DNA of 64,000 nucleotides from Monodelphis domestica (Eukaryota; Chordata; Mammalia; Didelphimorphia; Didelphidae): positions 422,299,207 through 422,363,206 of the forward strand of contig NC_077228.1 in NCBI RefSeq assembly GCF_027887165.1, written 5' to 3'. The notes below the pieces were generated by a model that had not been told where the DNA came from, made no database searches, and saw only the letters and a list, made by a program, of their open reading frames with translations. This document shows positions 33,105-43,989 of this stretch, in pieces. A program made the translations under genes and the position numbers. The number at the start of each line of letters is the position of its first letter. Positions within the stretch are counted from its first letter, which is position 1.

Positions 33105-33605
33105 ATAAGTTAGTAAACATTTATTAAGCACCTATTATTTTTCAGGTCCTGTGCTAAGTACAAGAAATACAAAGAAAGGCAAAAGGTAGTCCTTGCTGTC
33201 TAAGAGCTCATCGTTTAATGCAGGAGACAACAAGCTAACCAAGAAGTGACATGTTATACACAAGATAAGTAGGAATTAGTCAACAGAGGGAAGGAGATTG
33301 GGGGAAAGACGGGATTTGAAGAAAGTTAAAGGAAATCAGGAGATGGGGAAAGTTATTTCAGACACAGACAGAGACAACCAGTGAAAATGCCTGAAGTTGG
33401 ATGGTGGAGTGTCTTGTTTTAGGAATAGCAAGGAGGCTGGTGTCACTAGGTAGCAAAATATATGGTGGGATGGAAGATATAAGAAGACTGGAAAGGTTGG
33501 GGGATAGCAGATAGGTTGCAAATGTATTTGAATGACAAATCAAGGATTTTATATTTGATCCTGGAGCTGAAAGAGAACCAATAGTTGATTAAATATGATA
33601 TTTTT
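33105..33605 (-). mobile_element. L2 3' portion, antisense
   Basis: A long colinear antisense L2: 'aacatttattaagcacctattatttttcaggtcctgtgctaag', 'aggagacaacaagc', 'agtgtcttgttttaggaatagcaaggaggctgg', 'aggattttatatttgatcctgg'. The three antisense frames at 33336-33646 are L2 by-products, not genes. Confidence 0.8.
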
Positions 33606-33729
33606 TGACCAACAAATGTTTTTAAGACTTCTATGAATATTGACACAAGTTAGCCATAAGCAAAATTTATAAACTTGCATCTAGTTTATATGTGATTTAT
33701 GTTTTTTATAGTTTCATAAATTTGCATCT

Positions 33730-34100
33730 AGATGTCAGCCAACTCCTTACTTTCCCACATCCCACTTCTCCAAACAATTGCCAGATCTTATGGCTCATAC
33801 CTCCACATCTCTTCTATCACTTCTCTTCTCTCTTAAATGGCTACCCTGTAGTACAGGTCCTTGACATCTTTCACCTGAACTCTTTTATGATAGCTCATAA
33901 CTGGTTTTTCCACCTCAAGACTCTTCCCTTTCTGATCCAACCAGTTCTACACTGTTGCCAAAGTGATGTTTTTCAAGCACAGGTCTGACTATATAAACCC
34001 TTGCAAAAACAACTGATCAACAAAGGGCTGAAATTGCTTAATTTTTGTCTTTTTAATCCTCAAAGCCTAGGAAAGTGCCTGGCACATGTTGTAGTAAATA
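33730..34100 (+). mobile_element. L2 3' portion with internal deletion
   Basis: The phrases 'gccagatcttatggctcatacctcc', 'ctgttgccaaagtgatgtttttcaagcacaggtctgac', and the terminus 'aaagtgcctggcacatgttgtag' are in sense order. Coding sequence between the last two is mostly missing. Confidence 0.65.
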
Positions 34101-34104
34101 CATG

Positions 34105-34345
34105 AGGCAGCTGGAAAGTGTGGTGTATAGAACACTGGGCCTGGGATCAATCAGACATGAGTTCAAATCAGTTCCTGGGCAAGTTATTTAACCTTTTCTG
34201 CCTCAATTTCCTCAACTGTAAAATAGGGATAGTAATAGAACCTATGTTCCCCAAAGTTATGGTGAGGTTCAAACAAGGTTATATTTGTACAGTTTTTAGC
34301 ATAATGCCTGTCACAGAGTAAGTACTTAATATTTGTTTCCTTCCT
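34105..34345 (+). mobile_element. MIR-type SINE
   Basis: Head 'gaggcagctggaaagtgtggtgtatagaacactgggcctggg', core 'cctgggcaagttatttaaccttttctgcctcaatttcctcaactgtaaaatagg', tail 'gcctgtcacagagtaagtactta'. Confidence 0.8.
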
Positions 34346-34484
34346 TAATAAATGTTTGTTAATAGACTGATTTATTAATAACTATAAGGATGCTAGAAGG
34401 AAAGCTTTACACAAAAAGAATACCCCCATAAAAAGATTCAAGGGTGGCAGATTTTAAGTTTATGATAAGTAGAATATTTCCAGT

Positions 34485-34605
34485 CCAATCCAATAGACAT
34501 TTAGTAAGCATCTACTATGTGCCTAGTATTGTGCTAAGTGCTGGTAATTAATTACATAAATAAATGAAAAAATAGTTTCTACCCTAAAGAAGTTTACAAT
34601 TTGAT
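34485..34605 (-). mobile_element. L2 3' end, antisense
   Basis: The phrase 'gtaagcatctactatgtgcctagtattgtgctaagtgctgg', followed by 'ccctaaagaagtttacaatttgatc', is the complement of the L2 terminus. Confidence 0.65.
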
Positions 34606-34794
34606 CTCATTTGCCTGATTAAACTCAGGACATGGGAAGATCTATATCTGTAAACAATATGGAATTTTGTGTCCTGGAGTTTATAGTGTAAAATGGAGGC
34701 AATGTGACATTTCAAGAAAGAGAATATTTTAAGATGACCTTTCTAAATTTTTTTAAATTTAAATTTAAAAAGCATCATTTCTGTGTTAAAATTG

Positions 34795-34885
34795 AACCAT
34801 ACAATATTAGAGTTAAAAGAGACTTTAGATATATAGCATATAAGTTCTCCATTTTATAGATGAGGAAAATGGACTCCAGAAAATT
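34795..34885 (-). mobile_element. SINE fragment, antisense
   Basis: The phrases 'acaatattagagttaaaagagactttagat' and 'tccattttatagatgaggaaaatgg' match the antisense SINE at 25.5 kb. The rest is missing. Confidence 0.5.
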
Positions 34886-35240
34886 ATATTTGGAATGGAA
34901 TAGAATACTCCAGAGTATTGACCTTGCTTTATTTCAATGATTGTCATTAGCCTGAGAAAGTTTCTATGATCTTAGTAAATAGTCTCAACTTAAACATATA
35001 TTAGTGTGAATGGAAAGAAAGGGCCTAAACAAGAGGTTTCATACCAAAATAAAAAGCATTTAATGGAATTAATAAAATATGAATTAAAACAAATTATTAG
35101 TTATTGAATTTATCATATCAATGATTAAATATTGATAAATAAAACTTTATAAAAGATATTAATAATATTTAATAAATGTTCCTAATGGAGAAATAATATG
35201 GTTTCAAAAATTTCTCTGGCCACTATGACACAACACAAAT
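34886..35240. other. AT-rich sequence, no gene recognised
   Basis: I see nothing assignable. A/T runs dominate 35090-35180. Confidence 0.45.
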
Positions 35241-35244
35241 CATT

Positions 35245-35505
35245 TAGGCAGTTGGGTGCAATGTAGAGCATTGGACTTTTAAGTCTGGGAAACCTGAGTT
35301 TAAATTCCTCCTCAGACACTTATTAGCTATGTGATCTGGAGTAAATCACTTAACAATTGTCTCAGTCTTGACTTCCTCATCTATAAAATAGAGATAACAA
35401 GAGTATTTAGCTCACAGGGTTGTTCTGAGACTCAGATGAGATAATATGTAAGTCACTTTGCATTCTTTAAGATGCTATGTAAATATTAACTTTTGCTATT
35501 TTTAG
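35245..35505 (+). mobile_element. MIR-type SINE, near full length
   Basis: Head 'aggcagttgggtgcaatgtagagcattgg', box 'aacctgagtttaaattcctcctcagacacttattagctatgtgatct', distal 'ctcacagggttgttctgagactcagatgagataatatgtaagtcactttgca'. Confidence 0.8.
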
Positions 35506-36185
35506 CTATTAGAAGTTGTCTATTATTTCTGGAATGACCTCTAGACTCTTCTTGAGACATTTTCTCTTTTGTCCTCATTTTTGGCTGGATATGCCAAGAT
35601 AAGAGAATGTCTGCTCTGTCGGTCTGTATGCTAAGCACACAGCACAGTTTCAGGCCCAGAGGGGAGCTTATAATTATGCTCAGATGAAAAGGAAGGCTTA
35701 TGGATGGTAGACTGTCAGTTAGATTCTGTCCAAGGATAGACAAGGAGGGAAAACCACCTGAATACAGTATACATTGGGATGAAATGAGGGATGTTTGTTG
35801 AATTAATTGAATTAATGCAGAAATGAAAAATTCTAAAGAGCAAAGGGGTCATATGAAAAGACCACATTTTGCTAGAGGGTAGAGGCCTATTTATTTTCTT
35901 TTTAGGAGTCTCGATGTCTTCCTAAAAAAGAAGTGAATTTTTTTAGATATTAGATGGGATTTAATTCTCCTTCATCCTCTGAGCTAGTTAATATGACCAT
36001 AGAAAATATGGGACATATAATAAAGGTAAGTCAGTATTAGTATACCAATGAAGGACAAAATCTTGACTGCTAACCAGTTGCCCCTTTACAGAAGTAGGAA
36101 AAAAGTTATCTGAATTGGAAGGGGAATCTGGCCATTGTTTGGGAAAAGATTGGCCAGACTTCAAAAGGATCTTAAAAGTTAAGTT
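35506..36185. other. Unique sequence, no gene recognised
   Basis: The 85-codon antisense frame at 35486-35743 overlaps the SINE edge and has no recognised domain. Confidence 0.45.
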
Positions 36186-36189
36186 TGAC

Positions 36190-36480
36190 AGTCAATCAAC
36201 CAGTCAATCAATCAACATTTATTAAGTGTCTACTGTGTAGACATTGTGCTAAGAGCCTGAGATATAAAAAGGGGCAAAAGACATCTTCTGCCTTCAAGGA
36301 ACTAACAATCTCCAATGGGGGAGACAATATACAAACAAACTATATCCAGGATAAATAGGAAATAATTAACACAAGAAGGCAATAGAATTAAGAGGGGTTG
36401 AAAAAAGCTTCCAGTAGAAGATGGGATTTTAGTTGAGACTAAGGAAATCCAGAAAAAGTTTGAGATAAGAGCATTTGAGG
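36190..36480 (-). mobile_element. L2 3' portion, antisense, well preserved
   Basis: The phrases 'caatcaacatttattaagtgtctactgtgtagacattgtgctaag', 'gggggagacaatatacaaac', 'aggataaataggaaataattaaca', 'gaattaagaggggttgaaaaaagcttcc' follow the antisense L2 consensus order closely. Confidence 0.85.
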
Positions 36481-36484
36481 TAAG

Positions 36485-37190
36485 AAAGAGCTTTGTGGGG
36501 TGGAACCCTTGTACTTCTCTTAGATGGCAGTAGGGAGGGAGGGAGATCTCCTTTCTCTTCTCTTCTCTTTCCTCCTCTCCTCTCCTGTCTTTCTTCGGCC
36601 ATCAGCCATGTAGTCTTACAGTAGAGCTATTATCTCCTCAGTTGAAAACAATCCTTCCCTCAGGGAGAAGGTTCAAGATATAGTTAAGACACCATCTATC
36701 AGAAAGCAGAGCCATACAGCCTAGGAGACACAAGTACAGAGAAGAGCAGCATTCCATTCAGGAAACAGCTCCAAGGAATAAAAGCTGTGGCTACAGAGAA
36801 GAGATTTAAGAGAAAACTAGCCCATGTCAATCCAGTGATCTGCTGATTGATTGCTATCTCCAATGATGAGGAAAGGAAAGCCGTCCACAAAAAGGATATC
36901 ATGCCCAAAGAACTGAACTGAATGCTTCACCCAGGAGAAACACTGTACTCCATGGGGAGCAACAGGAGAGCATTAAAAGAAAGGATGTTAGGGCCCTGAA
37001 GCATTGGAGTTGTGAGTTGCCTTGGCTATAAAAGGTTCCCTATATAGGAACCTCTCTATCGATGTACTTTGTACCTTCTCTTTCTACTGAGGTGTATGTA
37101 TTTGTGGGAGAGAATATCCCCAGTTTATGAGAAGAAGGCTGTATAGCTTCTATTTTTACTATTCTACCTTACTAATAATACATTTGCTTT
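36485..37190 (+). mobile_element. Candidate solitary LTR
   Basis: A TATA-like box (ggctataaaagg, about 37023-37034) lies in the last quarter. An A/T-rich polyadenylation-like end (ctaataatacatttg) follows about 140 bp later, just before a SINE. The upstream 500 bp would be U3. Termini and target duplication are not evident, so this is tentative. A 30-bp TTCTC pyrimidine tract lies at 36550-36590. Confidence 0.3.
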
Positions 37191-37192
37191 GA

Positions 37193-37490
37193 GTTAGCTG
37201 GTGGCACAATGGAAAGGATCTGGGTCTAGAGTTAGGAAAATGTGAGTTCAAATCCAGCCTCAGACACTTATTATTTCTGTGACCTTGGACAAGTCATTTA
37301 AACTGTTTGCCTCAATTTCCTCAGTACTAAATTGAAGGTCATGAAAGTACCTACTTTCCAGGGTTGTTGTGAGGCTCAAATTAACAAATAATTGTAAAGC
37401 ACTTAGCAAAATGCCTAGCACATTATTATAACTATAAATTATGCAAAGTGCTATATACATGTTTGTTAGTATTATTACTTTTATTGTTAA
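37193..37490 (+). mobile_element. MIR-type SINE, full length
   Basis: Head 'gagttagctggtggcacaatgg', 'tgagttcaaatccagcctcagacacttatta', 'gtgaccttggacaagtcattt', 'gggttgttgtgaggctcaaatt', 'gtaaagcacttagcaaaatgcctagcac', tail with A/T repeats. Confidence 0.85.
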
Positions 37491-37675
37491 AGGTAAACAT
37501 ACTTATTGTGGCTTCAGAGCAAGTTTTAGGAATAGGAATCTAGCCAGAACCCTTTAATCCTAGGGCAGTAACTATTCTCTGGGGCACTCAACCCAATTCA
37601 GGAGTCTGAGTGAGAGGATAAGTCCTGGGGTGCTACATTTGCAAGTAGCTAGCAATCCAATATGGCTGTGTATAT
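37491..37675. other. Unique sequence, nothing recognised
   Basis: No recognisable repeat or exon. Confidence 0.4.
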
Positions 37676-37679
37676 CAAG

Positions 37680-37890
37680 ATACCTAAACAGCTGACAATT
37701 ATATAGGGCTCTAAGATTTACATAGTGCTTTAAAGTCATTATCTTTATTTTGAGATGTCAGGAAAGTAATGCAGATATTACTAAATTTATTTTTTTATTT
37801 ACTATTTTATTTATATCTAATCTATTTATTTAAGGAAGAACCTGAGGCCTAGAGTCATTAAACAATTTGTCTCAGAGAAGGTCTCTCCTG
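37680..37890 (-). mobile_element. Diverged SINE, antisense
   Basis: The phrases 'acaattatatagggctctaagatttacatagtgctttaaagtcattatc' and, downstream, 'aggaagaacctgaggcctagagtcattaaacaatttg' are the antisense ends of a MIR-type SINE. The middle is replaced by A/T-rich sequence. Confidence 0.5.
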
Positions 37891-38084
37891 ACCCCAAATC
37901 TGTTGCTTTTTCTGATACACTCATCTTTCATACTAAATATCAATCTCATCTCCTGCTGAATGTCTTTTCTCACCCAGGTCCCCTCCCCCCAAATAAAATT
38001 AGTTTTCATCTCTCTAGGATGAAAACTATCTCTGTTGAGGGGGAGGGAGTGAAAAAATGTATAGCTCCTATTAACAGTAACAAG

Positions 38085-38270
38085 ATGTAATGGAAAATTC
38101 ACTGTATTTGGAATCTTAAGACAGGGCTGGTTTCAAGTTTCAACTGTGCTCATTCACTAGTTATGTGCCCTTAAGGAAAATGACTTAACTTTTCCGGATT
38201 CCACCTTTTCATCAGTAAAATAAAAGATGTTGGATGAGGTCAAAGGTTTCTAGACCCAGAAGTGGAAGGG
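38085..38270 (+). mobile_element. MIR-type SINE
   Basis: The phrases 'gtaatggaaaattcactgtatttggaatcttaagacagggctgg', 'agttatgtgcccttaaggaaaatgacttaact', 'catcagtaaaataaaagatgttggatgaggtcaaaggt'. Confidence 0.6.
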
Positions 38271-38699
38271 CCTCTCCAGCAGGGGTGCTGTAGAGTCTCC
38301 TCCAGGTTCCAAGAGCCAATTGTTAAATTTTCATTAGGAGCATTTGCAGCAAATCAGGTCTTGGCTTACTGTTATGCTGATTGTCTAGATTTTAAAAAGT
38401 GATGGAAATGTTAATAATACATATTCATCTTAAAATTGTGTCTTGCGAATATATCCCCCCTAGACATCTAGTTAAATATTTACCAGCTCTCAGTGATATG
38501 AAAGTAACATACATGTAATGAACATAACTTTCGATGAAAAGACCATCACGGTAGAGGCTGGAGGAGGACAAAGAGCAGATAATTACGCGGTCTGGGAGAT
38601 GTGGGGACGCCAAGGCCAAGAAAGCACTCTTCTTAAAGGCTAGACTGCAGTCAGGAATTCTACAGTACCTTGACAGGACAGCTGGCTGAAGACTGGGGC

Positions 38700-39620
38700 T
38701 AAGTTTATCCTCGAGCCAATTTCAAACTCACCGCGCCCTCTGCAGGACCCTGCTAGGGGCTGGCCCTTCGCTGTCACCACCCACGCCACTGCTACTCACA
38801 TCTGTGTGGGTTTCTTCAGTTGCTGGGAAATGAGCTGGACAGTCAATCTCACACTGCACCACGGAGATTCCACGAGGGCTCGGAAAGTCCACCATGACTC
38901 CCCCACCCCTAGGGGAGCCTGGTCGTGCTGGAAGGAAACCCTCGCTTAGATACCCACAGAAACACGCCCCTCCAACGCCCTCGGGGCTGGCTCCTCTCCA
39001 CACTCCTCCTTGTCACACTCCGTCCTCCTTCCGACCTGTCTGGTCCTCCATCCTCTTTCCTCTCGCCTAGTTGGAGAGACCCCCCGGGAGAACAGGATCA
39101 GTGTGGGGTCCTTCTCCTTTTCCCCCGTCCCACCTGGGGCTGAGTTGCTGATCTGACGGAAAACAAAAGAAAGAGACGAGGAGGAAAAAATACTCGGGGA
39201 TCGACTACTTCTTGACCTCTATGGGGCTATAGGGAAGTCGCCATCCCATCTTAGCAAGCGCGCTCCGCCTAGTCCTCTCAGAGGAGGCGTATCGCGGGAG
39301 AGTTGCGGGGTTGGGGGAAGGGACAGGGTGGCCCTGTCAAGGTGCCCAACTGTGGCACCTCGTGGGGAGTCAGTCTCTAGTCTGGCAGAGGGCCTGGCAA
39401 GTAGAGCCGCACCCAGAAGTGCCAAGATCCCGAGAGCGCAGCGGGAGAACACACTTTTCTAGGCAACAGGTTTCCTACTCGCCCTCTGCATCCAACTTGG
39501 AGGGGCGCCTGAGAAGACAGAGAAAAGGCAGCGATTTCAATTCCCGGTTAGTTTTTACCCCTTTTCATATTGCGATTTCTCTCTGATAGTACGTACCCCA
39601 GGGGGAAAGAAAACGAAAGC
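38700..39620. promoter_or_regulatory. CpG island, candidate promoter/first-exon region
   Basis: Roughly 40-45 CpG dinucleotides fall in about 920 bp of GC-rich sequence, by hand count. The surrounding tens of kilobases are CpG-poor, except for the RTE-like element. No SINE or LINE signature accounts for it. In mammals such islands usually mark promoters kept unmethylated in the germ line (established knowledge). Neither strand shows an obvious TATA box. The flanks at 38.3-38.7 and 39.6-41.3 kb are also free of clear transposons, as expected of a functional site. Which gene it would serve cannot be told from this window. Confidence 0.6.
38732..38895 (-). CDS. Candidate first coding exon (unassigned), partial
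   Basis: On the minus strand inside the CpG island, an ATG (complement of 38893-38895) has G at -3 and G at +4. It opens a 54-codon frame beginning 'MVDFPSPRGISVVQCEIDC'. The frame stays open up to 38732, where the next bases are a consensus splice donor (GTGAGT, complement of 38726-38731). Start, open frame and donor in a CpG island make a plausible first exon. Against this, I do not recognise the peptide, I found no partner exon in the window, and the opposite strand carries an overlapping ATG with a good Kozak context (38894). It could also be noncoding. Confidence 0.22.
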
Positions 39621-41355
39621 TCTCAGAACTTGTGGATTTGTGGAGGGGGGTGACCACTGGGAGTCACTTTCAGTAGGTAGGAGGAGGGAAGATGCTGGTC
39701 CATGGGGTGACTTGTACCAAAAAGAGAAACAGCACTTGACGCACTCTGATCTCTTAAATAGTAAAATACAGTATTATTCCAACTTTATTTTATGCAGAAG
39801 GAAGCTCTTTGGGATTTCTAGAGGCATTAATTTCAGCGTATGAGTCTGAGGTGATGGAGTGGAGAGGCCTACATTTATTTTTATTAAAAGGCCACATAAA
39901 ATGACTCAATCTAGATAAAGAAATTATTAACAAGTTATTCTTATAATGTGCCACTGAAATACTTCATTAACTAAGTTATTTGAAAACTGCTTTAAAATAT
40001 TAAGGAGACTGAATTTTCTGAGAATTTATGGGAAAGTTCCATTCCATTGATTATTTCTTTAGCTTTCTACTAGGCTAAATATCTTTCCCACTACTTACTC
40101 TGTCTTGACAGAGAGTGACAGTGGGACAGGAAGTTAACAGGAAACTGCTGTGGCCTTGAAGCTCCTTCACTAGGCTTTTAGAGGAATGGAGGAGAGATGT
40201 TTGTGGTGCCAGGAGTAAGTGCCAGGAGTAAGAGAAGTACAGACTCTCCAGAGACTCACTCTTCCTCCTGGAATAAGTCAAGATCTTCTTTACTTCCTGT
40301 GCTTCTTAAGCACTTGTGTAGTTTGGTTTGCTGTTTCTCAGCTCTGGGAGGAGTTGTTATTTCAGGCTGGCTTCTTAAAATGAGTCACTGTGCGATTTAA
40401 TTATGTGCTTTTGTTAATGAACTTTGGAAAAACTAGACTTGCTTTGAGCATATTTCAAAATAAGACTACAGATATGTTACATACACTGTAGACTTGGGAT
40501 GAGTTGTATAGAAAGTGACAATTCAGGCTTTCATTTCCTTTGGAAAGTGGCTGTTGGTACTTTCTGTCAGAGTGAACTAAGATAACTAATAAATAATCAT
40601 AAGCTCTACCACACACATACCCAAAAGAAAATTCATCTCATCCTTATTTCACCATTTTGTTTGCTTTTGGATAGTGCTAATATATCCCTTGAGATGATGT
40701 TAATCTTTAGGTTTCTCAAGTGTCCCTCTACATGTCTGTCCACAGTACTGTCATTGTATAATAACTGGTACCTAAGCCAAGGGACAATTTCAGGAGCAGG
40801 AGCTATGCATCAAAGTTCTTATACCCACAGTACCTCACATTTTAGCAAGCTTGAAGTCTTCATTGCTTTTGAATGGTAAAATTCTGGATGAAAACCAAAG
40901 GCCAGCATTTATCATCAAAAGTGGGAAAAGGAAAGAGAGAGTCTTTCTGAAAGAAGGAAACTGTAGTCAATGGAGGAACTATGGTGATACCACTGAAATT
41001 ACCACAGAATTGGCAGATGGCATGGTCTATATCAGTGCTCACATGTGTAGAAAGGTGATTGGGGTGGAAATATCTTAAACAACAGTGGTAAAATCACAGA
41101 CACTTTTTTTAAATATAAGCCTCATCTTTATGAAAGTCAAGAATTTCATTTGAAGAGTAAAGGTTTTAAAAGATATTTAATTATCTAGATTCATATTATT
41201 TTCTATTTTTAAATCAATTCCTTAGGGAAGCTAGGGAATAATAGTTACTTCTAATTACAATTCTATTTTGAAGAAAGTAATAATACATGAATGGCATAAT
41301 GGTTTTTATATACCTCTATGCTGGGATGACTTCCTAAACAGTCAGGAATAGAGAT
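39621..41355. other. Unique sequence flanking the CpG island
   Basis: This is one of the longer stretches free of recognisable transposons. It includes a 13-bp tandem duplication (gtgccaggagtaa at 40206-40218 and 40219-40231) and a TGAGTCA motif near 40381, which matches the AP-1 consensus. No exon can be supported. Confidence 0.45.
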
Positions 41356-41359
41356 TAGT

Positions 41360-41440
41360 TATCATTGTATCTTCCTCAATGCCTACCATAGAAGTGTACA
41401 CATAATAGGAAATTAATAAAAGGTTGAATTTATGAATAAA
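41360..41440 (+). mobile_element. L2 3'-end fragment
   Basis: The phrases 'atcttcctcaatgcctaccatagaagtg' and 'aggaaattaataaaaggttgaattt' resemble the L2 terminus in sense. Confidence 0.4.
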
Positions 41441-41885
41441 TAAATGAGTTAATTAATTCATCTAATTCCTAACTTAAAATTGATATTAAACTATGATAGA
41501 TTTCTCCCCATTGATGTATGGGAAGCCAGATGATGAGAAACCCCTCTAGTTAGTTCAGATTAACTAGACTATCCTTCATCTCAATTCCTATGCCAGAACC
41601 AGGCACTTATTCATTTTTCCTGCATAGGAATAGCGTATTCTACAAAGTGATAAAATTAGAGACATATGTTCCACCGCGTTGTTATTTTAAATAGCAGGAT
41701 GAGTATTTTTTGATGAACAAGATTCATTAGTTTGTTATTTTAGTTCTTTCACAGCATGTGCTATAGTAGCTTTAAAAAATATCCTCAGGCTCATAGTTAT
41801 GGTTCCTTTATGAATACAACAGAATCTTGACTCTTTGTAGATAATCTTAGTAAAATTATGCCTGCTTGTTATAATACACAACACT
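41441..41885. other. Unique sequence, no gene recognised
   Basis: I see nothing assignable. Confidence 0.4.
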
Positions 41886-41889
41886 CGAG

Positions 41890-42590
41890 GTGTTGTGTCA
41901 GTGATGTCCTAATTGTTCTAACCTGCTTTATGCCTCTCCCCACTCCAAACTATCCTCCATCTAAGCTCGTATCTGACCCTCCCACTGCCCTCCTCCTCAG
42001 TAAACTCTGGAGGTTCTTTATTGCCTCTGGGATAAAAAATAAAATCTTGTTCGGCTTTGAAAAACCTTTGATAACTTGAGTCCAACCTATCTTTCTAGTC
42101 TCATTATATATTACCCTCCTTCCTGCCCTTTACAATCCTGCTAAACAGGCCTTCTTTCTGTTCCTCACACATAACATTCCAACTTTCATTGCTCTTTCTG
42201 TCTTTGCACTAACTGCCACTCATGCCTGGAATGGAGTTCCTCCTCATCTCTACCTCCTTGAATCCCTCACAATCTTGAAAGTGCAGCTCGATTTGTTACT
42301 TTATATTGGAAGCCTTTCCTGATTTCCCTTTCCCCCAACTAGTCTGTTCTCTTCCAAATGGCCCTATATTTAACTACCTTGTGTTTATTTTATATATAAT
42401 GATAGATAGATAGATTGATTGATTGATGATAGATAGATAGATATAGACAGACAAATAGGCAGGCAGACAGATAGTCCCTTGATAGAATGGAAGTTCCTCA
42501 AGAGTAGGGACTATTTAATTTTCTGGTTTTTCATTCCCATTATATAGGACAGTCCCTGGGGTATAGTAGGTATTTTATAAATTGATTATA
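41890..42590 (+). mobile_element. L2 3' portion
   Basis: It follows the sense L2 order for 700 bp: 'cccactgccctcctcctcagtaaactctggaggttctttattgcctctggg', 'cactcatgcctggaatggagttcctcctcatctctacctcc', 'ggaagcctttcctgatt', 'ggacagtccctggggtatagtagg'. A GATA microsatellite expanded inside it. Confidence 0.85.
42396..42470. repeat. (GATA)n/(GATT)n microsatellite
   Basis: Units of GATA and GATT, then AGAC/AGGC variants, about 75 bp, inside the L2 at 41.9-42.6 kb. Confidence 0.9.
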
Positions 42591-42599
42591 TCAGCCAAC

Positions 42600-43420
42600 A
42601 TACTGTTGTTTTGCTAGTTGTCTTGTTATATGGGTCCTGTTAACTGAATTTTCCATCATTACGTGCTTTTAGCAGTTGTCAGTGGTAAACATCCTATCTT
42701 GATAATTGGGGAAAAAACCTTCCAAATTTATTACCATTTTGAATCAAAAAAAATTTTTTTGTCATTTAAAAACTATACTAAACATATTCCATTATTCTCT
42801 TTTCCCTTTCTCCTCCCCATTTCTACCAAATGGCCAGATATTGCAGGTACCTTCAGAAAAACACTTTCTCCAAAGCACATCTCCACCCTTTACTTTCAAT
42901 CTTTCCCTTGCCTTCCCCAAAAATATGCAGTACTTTCAGAATACTGATTCTGCCACATGTCTATTCTGTGAACAAAACTGAATATAGATATTCCTAAATG
43001 TTGAAACATTATTTTACTCCATGTGATTGGGGGTGGAAATATATGAGGAAGGAGACAAAGAGAACTTTACCTTAATTTTTATGTAACTAATCTTGGTTAG
43101 TTTATTCTGGGCAAATACTATGCAACTCAATTTCTTCATCTAAACTTGTTCTTGATTCATTTGTGGATTTTGTCTTCTGAGTTAGTTATCCTCAGTCTTC
43201 TTGAGTTTTTGTGGGATAGAGTAATATTCTTCTTTCCAGGTCTATTTTTATAGGTTGACATATAACCTACTATAGATGTAACTCCTTAGATTTTTATTAT
43301 ACATCTTTTAATTTCTTTGTGTGGTAATCATATATTTAGACTCATATTTTGCTACTAGTTGGTTATGTACAGTTTTCAAGAGCTTGTTGGGCACTAGGCA
43401 GATAGAGGAACACAAAATTA
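42600..43420. other. Unique sequence, no gene recognised
   Basis: The overlapping 91-94 codon frames at 42663-42981 start from non-ATG or unsupported positions and show no domain. Confidence 0.45.
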
Positions 43421-43424
43421 TAAA

Positions 43425-43985
43425 ATAATAGACCCATAGAATCTCAAGGTAGGGATAAACTTATATCATCTGGTCCAGAAGTTTAAAAATGTTTTTGTCT
43501 TTGTCCCTTTTGGCAGTTTGATAAAGCCTATAGATCCCTTCTCAGAATGTCTTTAAAAATATAAAATACCATACCAAAGATTAAAAAGGAAATTAATTAT
43601 ATTGATTTTATTTATAATTTTTCTCTATCCAGAACACAGATCCGTTGAAATCTATCCCAGGTTAAGACTCACGCTCTGTCTAACCATTATCTTATATATG
43701 TCTCTTCAAATCATCTCTAATAAGTGACTGTCCAGTTGTTATAACATTTTTTAGGCTGCTCTAATAGTTAGAAAGGTCACCCTTACACTAAGCCAAGATC
43801 TGCCTCCCCATTACTTCCACTCATTGGTCTCTTTGGATTACACTTTCTGAATACTTGAAATGGTTATATTATATCTCCCCTCCATTTTTTCTTTTCCAAG
43901 CCAAGTAGCCCAACTTTCTTCTCATCATTTTCATATGACATTGTTTTTTGTCCTCTTACTGCCTTGATCTTCCTCCTCTAGAAAG
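43425..43985 (+). mobile_element. L3/CR1-type LINE 3' fragment
   Basis: In sense order: 'agaatctcaaggtagggataaacttatatcatctggtcc', 'ggctgctctaatagttagaaaggtcacccttacactaagcc', 'tctgcctccccattacttccactcattggtc', 'gaatacttgaaatggttatattatatctcccct', 'ttccaagccaagtagccc'. This is the hallmark block order of L3/CR1 3' sequence and differs from L2. Confidence 0.7.
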
Positions 43986-43989
43986 ATTC

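Noticed and set aside
33336..33646. Three overlapping antisense frames of 61-66 codons
   Set aside because: They lie within an antisense L2 and have no domain.
38894..39070. Plus-strand ATG with good Kozak context inside the CpG island (about 58 codons, Pro/Ser-rich)
   Set aside because: It ends at a stop with no donor site in frame and has low-complexity composition. It is weaker than the minus-strand candidate it overlaps, so it is mentioned only as part of a possible bidirectional site.
39219..39452. Antisense frame starting FSRCALGILALLGAALLARP, resembling a signal peptide
   Set aside because: The start is GTG, an in-frame stop lies just upstream and no ATG is available. A Leu/Ala-rich run is easy to obtain in GC-rich DNA.
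42663..42981. Overlapping 91- and 94-codon plus-strand frames
   Set aside because: T/C-rich noncoding sequence with Phe/Pro/Ser-rich products and no splice context.
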